This document shows positions 39,501 through 47,128 of a DNA stretch of 64,000 nt, in pieces. The position numbers and the translations under genes are program-made. The notes under the pieces were generated by a model. It made no database searches and had not been told where the DNA came from. It saw only the letters and a list, made by a program, of their open reading frames with translations. This DNA comes from Aquamicrobium lusatiense (GTDB lineage Bacteria > Pseudomonadota > Alphaproteobacteria > Rhizobiales > Rhizobiaceae), in NCBI RefSeq assembly GCF_014201615.1, contig NZ_JACHEU010000001.1, positions 2,561,631-2,625,630 of the forward strand. Reading direction: 5' to 3'. Each line of letters starts with the position of its first letter. The first letter of the stretch is position 1.

Positions 39501-40100
39501 GCGCAAACCGCGGTTCAGCCGGCAGCACCGGCGCCGGCGGCCGCCAATCCTCTGGGCGACACCGCACTGCGCGGCGGGCTGGATACCCGGCCGCGGGCGG
39601 AACCGGCCGTGCGCCAGCGCGAACCGGAAAACCGCTCGCAACAGCAGGGCGGCTGGGTCCGCGATCTGCTGAGCGGCGCCTCGCGTGAGGATGGCGCCAA
39701 GCCGGCGGCATCAGATGCGCCGCGCACGGCAAAGCCGGCCGAGCGTTCGCCGCTTCATGTCGTCGAGTCGCTCAACTCGCTGTCGGTCGACATCGCACGC
39801 GCCATCGACCATGAGGCATCGATCGAGCTGTGGAACCGCTATCGCCGTGGCGAACGCGACGTGTTCACGCGCCGCCTCTACACGCTCAAGGGCCAGCAGA
39901 CATTCGACGACATTCGCCGCAAGTATCAGGCGGAAGCTGAATTCCGCGCCGCCGTCGATCGCTATTGCGAGGATTTCGAGAAACTGCTGAAGGACGTTGC
40001 CCGCACCGACCGCGACAACATCATGACGCAGACCTATCTCACCTCGGATACCGGCAAGGTCTACACCATGCTGGCCCATGCTTCGGGCCGGCTGCGGTAA
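33534..40100 (+). CDS. Growth Pole Ring (GPR)-like giant coiled-coil polarity protein
   Basis: A 2188-residue protein. Order: acidic and Pro/Gln-rich cytoplasmic N-terminus (1-130), two membrane helices (about 133-158 and 176-198), a very long helical region (about 200-2000) containing two repeat arrays, a Pro/Ala linker (about 1970-2070), and a conserved globular C-terminus (SLNSLSVDIARAIDHEASIE...). Array 1 (about 543-1115) alternates units around GLVAGQVEKLAEGRDILRRA; array 2 (1267-1585) has eleven contiguous 29-residue units such as VFDAADQKLTQRIAEGSQAL. Size and layout match Agrobacterium GPR (2115 residues), which forms a ring at the growing pole and is essential for polar growth and rod shape. 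Databases often label such proteins kinesin- or apolipoprotein-like. Confidence 0.85.
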   Translation: MAKKTTTAKSIDKEVAQELEKALDLDLNLDVGDLGDLDIAASMEDLEAQIAEAADELARASQSAQTQQVQAPPKVQAPVSQPSPAIQPQPETADLRPVDPQPAQPAGFAPANDDRQKDYKSLLHSLNRRTPNTIYWVVAFLSLAWIAGAAAIANLTLGPDVWQVRSFDQFIARPQLMGLVVATILPIIMFWAFAAMVRRAQEMRLAAQSMTEMAFRLAEPETMAQDRVMTLGQAVRREVAAMGEGIERTLARAVELETLVHSEVNQIERSYSENEARIRSLVDGLGSEREAVVGHAERVRASIAGAHETLREEINTAGDAIRESIMGASTQLSMTITNSGDALIDRINESSSSIFESVESRLDSITDRLSTSGEAFASLLDTRIAKLTDSADGLTRSLTELLDDRTSGMVSLLGGAARNLTSEFEASLSGIERTLAERGQALISEFETRAEALDTGTQKLNAALEARARQINETLADRTRDIAQAFTSGRDSLTTLIEEGRDRIGADMADLISSTSTMLEARAGDFAGRLESARDTVSSAFDADIERLAEARAGIDDAVRQHSVEMAESRERMAAALHEDLAKFAEGRAEIDSVVSGQIEKLAEGRNLISRALEEDLRKVNESRSAIDASLGSHLEALDVGRKRLADSLHEDSQKLVQVRADIDEMVSSHVSKLAEGRNILTRALEADLTKLADSRSSIDGLVAGQVEKLAEGRDVLRRAMEADLANLNRMIADHSEKLAGDRNLLSQVLESDLAKLEESRSGLDGLVAGQVEKLAEGRDILRRALEADLANINGLISEHADKIASDRSVLSQALEADLARLAESRADIDGLVSGQVAKLTEGRDVLTSALERDLDTIRGVIAEQSQQITGERERFSQSLEDDLRNVNSLVGAHADRLVQERAALAKALEDDLAKLAESRSSIDGLVAAQVEKLAEGRDILKRALEADLAKLADSRAGIDGLVTGQVEKLAEGRDILTRALQGDLGTVQQAIAAQAEKLANDRARLSQALDEDLARVNALIDQHAERLAQDRGALSRVLEDDLAKLAESRAGIDGLVAGQVEKLAEGRTILQRALEADLEKIFNSRGQIEEAVAGQVGKLAEARQEIDVAVTDHIERIASTSTRISDSITGDIERIENAFERQTGVIEERTSTMERALSIGVDNIRGTLEQSAVSVASALRDKVLEVTAALNEQAGLALSDADRKIVERAEQTSAALLARAHDISRTFEEAENRLAARAEDTSSMLVARAEETADTLAARAGNIVESFEVADQRLAQRAMETAQSLAARAGDILRNFEDADNRLGARIGESAEALAARAADLGRIFDAADQQLMARIAEGSEALGGRAAEMGRIFDAADDTLTRRIAEGSQALAGRAAEIGSVFDAADQRLSQRIDEGSQTLVGRAAEVGRVFEEVDQKITQRIAESSETLAGRAAEIGGVFDAADQKLTQRIAEGSQALVGRAAEVGRVFEAVDQKLTQRIAEGSEVLGERAGEIARVFDEADNRMVSRIADTASTIGQHADSIVGAFADTERQVAARAAETSRALSDQARSIEAALAGADERLAAGAATVASRIGEEVASVENRLARSAETMGEKLGEQVARAESQLVARADAIAETFTAVGQHIGQSTNEAAKTIGTNTRELNEMLAARSAEMTRILDETARPLVERFAEGGSELQKSMEEATERATEKLRHENARLAGALANRTAETLSAVENARATLAESINDLIGRLGASSQGLGQLIENAAANLGEIDERLAGSTQSFAATTEKAAQTFASSARLVDSNASRLTELSSNTLREVASIATKFDEHSRLLSSASELLSSAQSNLEHTLERQSSLDDLAVGLVKKSEDLEKVMKSFESLVGRTLQTAESRTLESADKIRSSIGDVVETATKRFADATEDMRRTAAAIKGELDLTRAELKRGVVEMPAEAKESTTAIRRAVSEQINALKELSAIVARSGRGPDASEANLRPAAPAPAPRPAEQPRQAQTAVQPAAPAPAAANPLGDTALRGGLDTRPRAEPAVRQREPENRSQQQGGWVRDLLSGASREDGAKPAASDAPRTAKPAERSPLHVVESLNSLSVDIARAIDHEASIELWNRYRRGERDVFTRRLYTLKGQQTFDDIRRKYQAEAEFRAAVDRYCEDFEKLLKDVARTDRDNIMTQTYLTSDTGKVYTMLAHASGRLR
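35160..36880 (+). repeat. Coiled-coil repeat array 1 within the GPR-like gene
   Basis: About 16 imperfect units of 29-36 codons built on GLVAGQVEKLAEGRDILRRA with the tail LEADLAKLAESR. Long (36-codon, starting SRxxIDG) and short (29-30-codon) forms alternate. The unit lengths are heptad-compatible plus one residue. Confidence 0.8.
37332..38288 (+). repeat. Eleven tandem 87-base (29-residue) repeats in the GPR-like gene
   Basis: Units begin at residues 1267, 1296, 1325, 1354, 1383, 1412, 1441, 1470, 1499, 1528 and 1557 without any gap. The consensus is VFDAADQKLTQRIAEGSQAL followed by xGRAAEVGR. The central six units are the most alike; the edges decay, as expected of an array expanded from the middle. 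Confidence 0.88.
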
Positions 40101-40119
40101 GGCGATAGTTCAGACACAG

Positions 40120-40150
40120 AAAGGGCGGGATTTTCCCGCCCTTTCTTTTT
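40120..40150 (+). terminator. Terminator of the GPR-like gene
   Basis: AAAGGGCGGGA and TCCCGCCCTTT pair closely around a TTT loop, followed by CTTTTT. It begins 20 bases after the stop codon. Confidence 0.88.
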
Positions 40151-40497
40151 GTGCCCGGCAAACCGCCGATGGCTTGCCACATCACCCATGCTCCCGAACC
40201 AAGCCCGGTGAAGATCGTTTCCGTGCACCTCTATCCGACCGGACATCGGAGATCTGCGCGAAGCAGACGCGCTCACCTGCGGGCAGCAGATAAATGCCAC
40301 GCGGAGGAAATGGAGGCAGACGTGGGGAAAGCATTTTGCAGTCAGGCGAAATCGTCTGGCATCGCACAAATGAGGACAAGGAAAATAAGCTGAGCAACGG
40401 GCTGCGTAGTCGATACGCCCGCTGCTCCGGCCCGCCATTCCGGAGCGGAGCGGAAGCTCAGCTTTTTCGAAACGCCGAATGCCCGGCGCAGAAACAA

Positions 40498-40531
40498 TAA
40501 AAAAGGGCGGGAAATCCCGCCCTTTTTCTTT
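40498..40531. terminator. Bidirectional terminator, end of OmpA-family gene
   Basis: AAAAAAGGGCGGGA and TCCCGCCCTTTTTC form a long stem with A/T runs on both sides, 19 bases past the OmpA stop on the minus strand. Its stem is almost identical to that of the terminator at 40120-40150. Confidence 0.88.
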
Positions 40532-40549
40532 CGTCTGCAGTGGCCGCGA

Positions 40550-41200
40550 TCAGGTGAGCGGCGAAAGCTGGATCTCGACGCGGCGGTTCTTCGCGCGCCC
40601 GTCGGCGGTGCCGTTGCTGGCGATCGGGCGGGTCTTGCCGAAACCGCTGACGGCGAACCTGCGCTGATCCACGCCCTGCCCCGAGAGGTAGTTGGCGACC
40701 GAAAGCGCACGGCGCTGCGACAGGTCGTAATTGTGCTGATCGCTGCCGGTGGAGTCGGTGTGGCCATACACATCGACCAGCGTCTGGTTGTACTTGCGCA
40801 GAACCAGCGCCACCGAATTCAGCACCGGATAGAAGTCGGCCCGCACTGCGTCCTGATCGACACCGAAGGTGATGTCGGAGGGCATGTTGAGCATGATCTG
40901 GTTGCCGACACGGGTGACGCTCACGCCGGTGCCCTGCAACTGCGCGCGCAGCTCAGCTTCGTTCTGGTCCATCTTGGCGCCGACCAGACCGCCGGCGAGC
41001 GCACCCACACCAGCGCCGATCAGGGCGTTGCGGCGATCATCGCCACCTGCAAGCGTGCCAAGTGCCGCGCCGGCCAGAGCACCGATGCCCGCGCCGCCGG
41101 CCGTGTTGGAAATCTTCTGCTGGCCGGTATAGGGGTCGGTCGAGCATGCCGCCGTCAAAGCGCCGGCAACCATCATGGCGATCACTGTTCTGGTCTTCAT
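40550..41200 (-). CDS. OmpA-family lipoprotein with glycine-zipper region (YiaD-like)
   Basis: A 216-residue outer-membrane lipoprotein: signal peptide with lipobox LTAAC (Cys19), a Gly-rich glycine-zipper segment (about 35-75, GGAGIGALAGAALGTLAGG), and a C-terminal OmpA peptidoglycan-binding domain with VYGHTDSTGSDQHNYDLSQR and GFGKTRPIASN...KNRRVEI. It should tether the outer membrane to peptidoglycan. It is monocistronic, with its own terminator. Confidence 0.93.
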   Translation of the reverse strand: MKTRTVIAMMVAGALTAACSTDPYTGQQKISNTAGGAGIGALAGAALGTLAGGDDRRNALIGAGVGALAGGLVGAKMDQNEAELRAQLQGTGVSVTRVGNQIMLNMPSDITFGVDQDAVRADFYPVLNSVALVLRKYNQTLVDVYGHTDSTGSDQHNYDLSQRRALSVANYLSGQGVDQRRFAVSGFGKTRPIASNGTADGRAKNRRVEIQLSPLT

Positions 41201-41338
41201 CAGGATTATCCCTCATAAGCTGCGACGCAGTAAGCGCCCTTGGTCCCTTGCCGCCCGTTCTAGCATAAAATACGGCGAAAAGCGGAACTTGGTAGCCCTT
41301 TTGGGCTCAGGCCGGGGCTTTCCCCGGCCATTTGGCCA

Positions 41339-42470
41339 TCACTCCAGATCTGCAACCACTTCGCCGGACCCGCCTTCGATACGCTGGGACAGGGAAGCTT
41401 CCATGAACTCGTCCAGATCGCCATCGAGAACATTCGACGGGCTGGTCGATTCCACGCCGGTGCGCAGGTCCTTCACGAGCTGATAGGGCTGCAACACATA
41501 GGAGCGGATCTGGTGGCCCCAGCCGATATCGCTCTTGGACGATTCGGTTGCGTTGGCTGCCGCCTCGCGCTTCTTCAGCTCTTCCTCATAGAGGCGCGAG
41601 CGCAGCATTTCCCAAGCCTTGGCACGGTTCTTGTGCTGCGAACGCTCCGCCTGACAGGCAACGGCGATGCCGGTGGGGATATGGGTGATGCGCACGGCCG
41701 AATCCGTGGTGTTGACGTGCTGGCCACCCGAACCCGACGAGCGATAGGTATCGATACGCACTTCTGATTCCGGAATCTCGATGACGATCGAATCGTCGAT
41801 GACCGGATAGACCCAGACACTGGCGAACGAGGTATGGCGGCGTGCATTGCTGTCATAGGGCGAAATACGCACAAGGCGGTGCACGCCCGATTCCGTCTTC
41901 AGCCAGCCATAGGCGTTCTGGCCCTTGATATGCACCGTGGCGGACTTTATCCCCGCCTCTTCGCCGTCATGGACTTCGAGCACCTCGACCTTGAACCTGC
42001 GGCGCTCCGCCCAGCGCGTGTACATGCGCAGCAGCATGGAGGCCCAGTCCTGGCTTTCGGTGCCGCCAGCACCTGCATGGATTTCAAGATAGGTGTCGTT
42101 GGAATCGGCCTCGCCGGACAGCAGGGTCTCGACCTGACGGGCCTTCACCTCGCCGCGCATCGCGCGCAGGGCGTCCTCGGCCTCGGTGACGATGCTGTCG
42201 TCACCCTCCTCCTCGCCCATCCCGATGAGTTCGAGATTGTCGGCAAGCGACTGCGTCAGGCTTTTGACGGCGCTGATTCCGTCATCAAGCGTCTGGCGCT
42301 CGCGCATCAGTTTCTGGGCTTCCTGCGGATCGTTCCAGAGCGTGGAATCTTCCGCCAGAACGTTCAGATACTCCAGTCGTTTAAGAGCCTGATCCCAGTC
42401 AAAGATGCCTCCTCAGCAGGGTTATGGCCTGCTTGATTTCGTCGACAATATTCTGCGTTTCGGCGCGCAT
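41339..42470 (-). CDS. prfB: Peptide chain release factor 2, made by programmed +1 frameshift
   Basis: RF2 (376 residues after frameshifting) terminates at UGA and UAA. The first 23 codons ([20 protein letters not shown]...) run from 42470 to an in-frame TGA at 42401; skipping one base continues into [16 protein letters not shown] and the rest. The body has the RF2 codon-recognition region as [13 protein letters not shown] (SPF in E. coli) and the GGQ hydrolysis motif in [16 protein letters not shown]. It follows mrcA on the same strand. A naive call from the ATG at 42307 would lose the N-terminal domain start. Confidence 0.96.
42398..42413 (-). promoter_or_regulatory. prfB programmed +1 frameshift site
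   Basis: On the minus strand the sequence reads AGGAGG-CAT-CTT-TGA-C: an internal Shine-Dalgarno, three bases, the CUU slippery codon, then the in-frame UGA with a following C. The spacing is identical to the E. coli prfB site. Low RF2 lets the ribosome pause at UGA and shift, giving autoregulation. Confidence 0.96.
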
Positions 42471-42551
42471 GGTTCGGCGCTGGTCCCTTATTGATGTAGA
42501 TCGGATTGCTGGGCGCGATACATAGGCAGAGGGGCCGCCCCTGTAAAGCGA

Positions 42552-42578
42552 AATGGGCAGGCGCACGGCCTGCCCATT
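42552..42578 (-). terminator. Hairpin downstream of mrcA
   Basis: AATGGGCAGGC and GCCTGCCCATT form an 11-base stem about 25 bases after the mrcA stop. The T tract is weak (TTTCGCTTT), so termination may be partial and allow read-through to prfB. Confidence 0.5.
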
Positions 42579-42603
42579 GAATTGCCAGAGCGCGAAAGCC
42601 GGG

Positions 42604-45048
42604 TCAGTAAAGGCCGCCGCCACCCGACTGGATGGCCTGATTGGCCTGTGGCGAAAGTGCTTCGCCGTAGCCGTTGGAGCCATCCTCGCCCATGCCGATG
42701 ACCCAGTAGGAGTCGGCCGGGCCGGTGCCGGGCTTGAAGGCCTCCATGATGGTGCCCGGCTGGCCGGGTGTCGCCTGCATGCCCGTCTTGCGGTCGATGG
42801 AGACGAGGTTCATGCCATCCGGCACCTTGAAGTCGACATTCGGCGTGCCTTCGAGCGCGGCGCGCATGAAGTCCTTGAACACCGGCGCGGACAGACCGCC
42901 ACCGGTCGTGCCGCGACCGAGGCTCCTCGGCTTGTCGTAGCCCAGATAGAGGCCGACCACTAGATTAGGCGTATAGCCGATGAACCAGGCGTCCTTTTCG
43001 TCGTTGGTCGTGCCGGTCTTGCCGGCGATATGGCGGCCAAGCTCGGCCACGGAGGTGGCGGTGCCCCGCTGCACCACGCCCACCATCATCGAGGTGATCT
43101 GGTAGGCGGTCATCGGATCGAGAACCTGTTCCGCATTGTCGATCAGTTCAGGCTCCGGCTGGTTCTGCCAGTCGCTGGCATTGCAGCCCTCGCAGCCGCG
43201 ATCGTCGTGCCGGAAAACGGTCTTGCCGTAGCGGTCCTGAATGCGGTCGATGAGCGAAGGTTTGATCGAGCGGCCGCCATTGGCCATGATCGCATAGGCT
43301 GAAACCATGCGCATCACGGTCGTTTCGCCCGAACCGAGGGACATCGGCAGATAAGGTGCAAGCTTGTCGTAGACGCCGAAGCGCTCGGCATACTCGGCCA
43401 CCAGCTTCATGCCCATGTCGTTGGCGAGGCGAACCGTCATCAGGTTGCGTGAACGCTCGATGCCGGACCGCAGCGTCGAGGGGCCGGCGGCGCGGCCATC
43501 ATAGTTCTTCGGCGTCCATACGGTGTTGCCGCTGTGGATGGTGATGGGACCGTCCATGATCACCGAAGCCGGCGTGTAGCCATTGTCCAGCGCAGCCGCA
43601 TAGACGATCGGCTTGAACGAGGAGCCCGGCTGGCGCATCGCCTGGGTGGCGCGGTTGAATTCCGACTGGGCGTAGGAGAAGCCGCCGACCATGGCCAGAA
43701 CGCGCCCGGTATGCGGATCCATGGCGATCATGCCGCCGCTCACCTCGGGCATCTGACGCAGGCGATAGGTGTTTTCACCGCCTTCCTGCTTCTCCACGAA
43801 CACGACATCGCCGGGCTTCAGCACATCGGCGGGAGAGTTCGCCTTCAGCGTCTTGCCGTCCACGACATGGCGCATGGCAAACGACATGTCTTCCTTGGAA
43901 ACGGTGCCTTCGACGCGCTCCCTGACCAGTTCACCCGAAACCTGCCTTGCCGGCTTCAGACCGATGCGGAGCCCGGAAGCACCGCTTTCCAGAACGACGG
44001 CGAGCGTCCATTCCGGCACATCGTCCAGCCCCTTGACCTCGCCCAGCGGCACGCCCCAGTCGCCGGAAACGTCGATCGACGTCACCGGGCCGCGATAACC
44101 GCGCAGCGTGTCGTATTTGATCAGGCCGGTCTGCATGGCCTTGCGCGCGATGCGCTGCATGTCCGGGTTGAGCGTGGTGCGCACCGAAAGGCCGCCCTCG
44201 TAGAGGGCCGTCTGGCCATAGCGGGAAATGATCTCGCGGCGCACTTCCTCGGTGAAATATTCGCCGGCGAACAGATAGGTGCCGCCGCGCCGCGGCTTGA
44301 CGCCCAGCCCTTCGGCCTTGGCCTTTTCCGCCTCTTCCCGCGAGATGTAATTGTTCTCCACCATCTGGTCGATCACCCAGTTGCGGCGCTCTATGGCGCG
44401 CTCGGTGTGGCGGAACGGATGATAGTTGGCCGGGCCTTTGGGCAATGCCGCCAGATAAGCGGCATCTGCGGTGGTCAGTTCGTTCACAGACTTGTCGAAA
44501 TAGGTGAGCGCCGCGCCCGCTATGCCATAGGCGCCGAGACCGAAGAAGATTTCGTTGAGGTAGAGTTCGAGGATGCGATCCTTGGAATAGGCTTCCTCGA
44601 TACGGAACGACAGCACGGCTTCCTTGATCTTGCGGTCAAGGGTCTGCTCGTTGGTCAAAAGGAAGTTCTTGGCGACCTGCTGGGTAATGGTCGAGCCGCC
44701 CTGCATGGGACCGCCGGAGACATAACGAACCGCAGCGCGGCCGATGCCCTGAATGTCGATACCCGGATGATTGTAGAAATTCTTGTCTTCAGCCGAAAGG
44801 AAGGCAGCCTTCACACGATCCGGTATGGCCTGGATCGGCAGATACAGCCGGCGCTCATGCGCATATTCAGCCATCAGCGAACCATCGGAAGCATGAATGC
44901 GCGTCGTTACGGGCGGCTCATATCTGGCCAGCACTTCATAGTCGGGCAGATCCTTGGAAAGATTGCCGACATAGACAGCCACGCCCGCTGCCACGAGCAG
45001 GGCAACCGCTGTACCGATGCCGAAAAAATAGCCCAATAGACGAATCAT
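42604..45048 (-). CDS. mrcA: Penicillin-binding protein 1A, bifunctional class A PBP
   Basis: An 814-residue class A PBP: N-terminal membrane anchor (about 5-27), GT51 glycosyltransferase with AEDKNFYNHPGIDIQGIGRA and GGSTITQQVAKN, an OB-like insert (about 310-440), and a transpeptidase domain with SSFKP (Ser nucleophile in QPGSSFKPIVY), SRN (here RSRNLMTVRL) and KTGTT. It polymerises and cross-links peptidoglycan. GGAGCGGGC precedes the ATG. It lies 200 bases after the amidase gene on the same strand. Confidence 0.97.
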   Translation of the reverse strand: MIRLLGYFFGIGTAVALLVAAGVAVYVGNLSKDLPDYEVLARYEPPVTTRIHASDGSLMAEYAHERRLYLPIQAIPDRVKAAFLSAEDKNFYNHPGIDIQGIGRAAVRYVSGGPMQGGSTITQQVAKNFLLTNEQTLDRKIKEAVLSFRIEEAYSKDRILELYLNEIFFGLGAYGIAGAALTYFDKSVNELTTADAAYLAALPKGPANYHPFRHTERAIERRNWVIDQMVENNYISREEAEKAKAEGLGVKPRRGGTYLFAGEYFTEEVRREIISRYGQTALYEGGLSVRTTLNPDMQRIARKAMQTGLIKYDTLRGYRGPVTSIDVSGDWGVPLGEVKGLDDVPEWTLAVVLESGASGLRIGLKPARQVSGELVRERVEGTVSKEDMSFAMRHVVDGKTLKANSPADVLKPGDVVFVEKQEGGENTYRLRQMPEVSGGMIAMDPHTGRVLAMVGGFSYAQSEFNRATQAMRQPGSSFKPIVYAAALDNGYTPASVIMDGPITIHSGNTVWTPKNYDGRAAGPSTLRSGIERSRNLMTVRLANDMGMKLVAEYAERFGVYDKLAPYLPMSLGSGETTVMRMVSAYAIMANGGRSIKPSLIDRIQDRYGKTVFRHDDRGCEGCNASDWQNQPEPELIDNAEQVLDPMTAYQITSMMVGVVQRGTATSVAELGRHIAGKTGTTNDEKDAWFIGYTPNLVVGLYLGYDKPRSLGRGTTGGGLSAPVFKDFMRAALEGTPNVDFKVPDGMNLVSIDRKTGMQATPGQPGTIMEAFKPGTGPADSYWVIGMGEDGSNGYGEALSPQANQAIQSGGGGLY

Positions 45049-45247
45049 GCCCGCTCCGTTCGAGACTTCATGGCCCTCCGGTACGACGCATCAGCGCGCA
45101 CAAAAACCCGAAAAGTGCCAGGATCGGGAACCATTGTCGCCCTCATGTGGGTAAATTACGGCAGCGGGCAAACCCGATTCTCGAAGGCCCTCACAATATC
45201 GTACTGTGTTGTGCGCTTGCAACGCTGCCTTTGCCGTCCGGAGGCCC

Positions 45248-46513
45248 TCACCCGCCGGCTGCGGCCTTGGCCGAAGCAAAGGCGGATATGGCATTGATGA
45301 TGCTGTTTGCGGCCTTGTCCCGCCATTCTGGGTTGATCAGTTGCGCCTCGTCTTCCGGATTGGACAGATAGCCAAGTTCGACCAGAACCGATGGCACATC
45401 GGGTGCGCGCAAAACCCTGAACCCGGCAAAACGGTGCGGGTTGTTGATCAGTCCAACCGTTGTGGACAGTTCTCCCACAAGCGTATTGGCAAAGCTCATC
45501 GAGAAGGAATGCGTCTCGCGACGGATCAGGTCGAACAGAATGTCGGCCACTTCCGGGCTGTCAACCTTCACCTCGACGCCACCAAGCTGGTCCGACAGGT
45601 TTTCGCGCTCCGCCAGCGCCTGCGCCTCGGCATCCGAAGCCTTGTCGGACACGGTATAGACGGTGGCGCCGCGGATGCCCTTGAGCCGGATCGTATCGGC
45701 ATGAATTGAAATGAACAGATCGGCCTCATTCTGCCGCGCGATCCGCACCCGGTCATCCAGGCGCAGGAAAACGTCGCTGTCGCGTGTCAGGATGACATCG
45801 TATTTGTGCGTACTGGCAAGCTTCGCCTGCAGTTCGCGGGCAAACGCCAGCGTGATTTCCTTTTCCTGCGTACCGCTGACGCCCTCCGCTCCCCCGTCGA
45901 TGCCGCCATGCCCCGGATCAAGAACCACGGTGAAGCGCTTGAGCGGATGGTTCGACCTGCGGTCGCCCTTGTCGCCGGCGACTGTCGAGGCCGTGGTCAT
46001 CGCCTGCTCGGCCAGCGCCGCCTCAAACTCGCGGTCTGAAGCCGCCGAAATCTCGATGGCGATGCGGTAACCCTTACCGTCCTCGTTTTTGAGAACATCG
46101 AGCCGGTCCACCATGAACGGCCCTTTGCCGGAGATGAGCAGGCGGGATTTGCCATCCCCGGTGCTGCCGTAGCGCACACCGGCCACCAAACCCTTAGCCT
46201 TGAGATCGGAGGTCGCGATTCTCATGTTCGTCGACGGAAGATCGATGACAAGCCTGTGCGGCGCACGCAACAGGAACCAGTGCGGCTCCGGTTCGCCGTC
46301 GAAATTCATCACGATGCGCATTTTGGTGGCATCGCCGGCCATCCTGTATTCGCTGGCGGTAACGGTCTCACCGGCCAGCACGGATGAAGGCATCAGCGCC
46401 TGCAATCCGCAAAGCAGAACCATAAGAGCAAGAACGGCAAGCAGACGCCCGACGGCGCCGGCCGACTTGCGATTTTCGGTATGCGTCCCGATATAATGTC
46501 GCGTGGCTTCCAT
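45248..46513 (-). CDS. amiC: N-acetylmuramoyl-L-alanine amidase with AMIN domain (AmiC-like)
   Basis: About 421 residues: signal peptide/anchor (about 22-47), an AMIN domain (about 50-160) for localisation to peptidoglycan or the septum, and a zinc Amidase_3 domain with VVLDPGHGGIDGGAEG, ISIHADTIRLKG and VLVELGYLSNPEDE (the catalytic Glu). It separates daughter cells by cutting stem peptides. The start is uncertain: ATG 46513 gives a normal signal peptide but has a weak ribosome binding site. Its neighbour mrcA supports an envelope role. Confidence 0.93.
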   Translation of the reverse strand: MEATRHYIGTHTENRKSAGAVGRLLAVLALMVLLCGLQALMPSSVLAGETVTASEYRMAGDATKMRIVMNFDGEPEPHWFLLRAPHRLVIDLPSTNMRIATSDLKAKGLVAGVRYGSTGDGKSRLLISGKGPFMVDRLDVLKNEDGKGYRIAIEISAASDREFEAALAEQAMTTASTVAGDKGDRRSNHPLKRFTVVLDPGHGGIDGGAEGVSGTQEKEITLAFARELQAKLASTHKYDVILTRDSDVFLRLDDRVRIARQNEADLFISIHADTIRLKGIRGATVYTVSDKASDAEAQALAERENLSDQLGGVEVKVDSPEVADILFDLIRRETHSFSMSFANTLVGELSTTVGLINNPHRFAGFRVLRAPDVPSVLVELGYLSNPEDEAQLINPEWRDKAANSIINAISAFASAKAAAGG

Positions 46514-47128
46514 TGCGGCGGCTTGCCCGTTGTTGATCGTAACGCCGATACGACGCAATTCGATTAACGGTTCGTAGCCAAAGAAGGTTAACCAAGCCTT
46601 TGCGAACACGACATTGCGCGATGCAGTGTGTGTTTGCCGGCATCCGAAAACAGGGTTGCGTTCCACCTCGCCAAATCTTAAAAGCAGCGGTGGACTACCG
46701 CAATCTCGGAACCGTCCCCCTGCGATTCTGCCCGCCATGGAAAGTGGCCGGCATCGTCCTCGCGGGATAGATACGGTTCGCGGCTGGTCACAAAAAAGGT
46801 TTTCGCAGGCATGAACCCGTGGCGGGGAGTGGTCTGCGTTCATGAAAACGGCTCGGGTCTGCCCGGCCGGCTCTGATCAAGAGCAAACAAGCTGGTCCGG
46901 TTTCCCGGGCTTTGGTTCAAAAGGTCCAGTGGCTCACAATGCCCTCAAGCGCCAAAATGGAAAGTTCCGCATCACACCGCGCCACCATGGCAGCGGGCGG
47001 CTTTGCCATCGCGCTTCGGCGACAGGCCGCGGACATACAATTATCCGGCACCCTCAACCTTTTCAGACGGCAACGGCGGGCATGGCCCGGCTGGCCGGCA
47101 CGGGTGGCTGCCGGGAGGAAACGCAGTA
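46514..47128. other. 615-base divergent region; long rne leader
   Basis: No convincing gene. It must hold the amidase promoter and the rne promoter. A 7-base inverted repeat CATGAAC...GTTCATG spans 46810-46844, and the last 300 bases are rich in short hairpins. RNase E genes in other bacteria have long structured leaders through which the enzyme degrades its own mRNA, so this is a plausible autoregulatory leader. Confidence 0.5.

Larger units (their letters stand above)
40101..40549. other. 449-base intergenic region bounded by two similar terminators
   Basis: It follows the GPR-like gene and precedes the end of the convergent OmpA gene. It contains two strong terminators (annotated) and between them about 350 bases with no convincing coding sequence. 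A transcript on the plus strand starting in the gap would end at the second terminator, so a small RNA is possible. Short open frames here have poor starts and atypical composition. Confidence 0.5.

Noticed and set aside
37641..39641. A 666-codon open frame antisense to the GPR-like gene
   Set aside because: The repetitive sense gene generates a repetitive antisense frame; the sense protein has membrane helices and conserved ends.
33534..40100. GPR-like protein as a kinesin, apolipoprotein or surface adhesin
   Set aside because: There is no motor domain, secretion signal or autotransporter end; similarity to apolipoproteins reflects amphipathic helical repeats only.
40294..40500. A 68-codon frame in the gap between the twin terminators
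   Set aside because: There is no ribosome binding site, the composition is atypical and it runs into the terminator; a small RNA is more plausible than a protein.
41339..42307. prfB as a truncated or broken gene
   Set aside because: The in-frame TGA sits in a complete programmed frameshift context, so the gene is intact.
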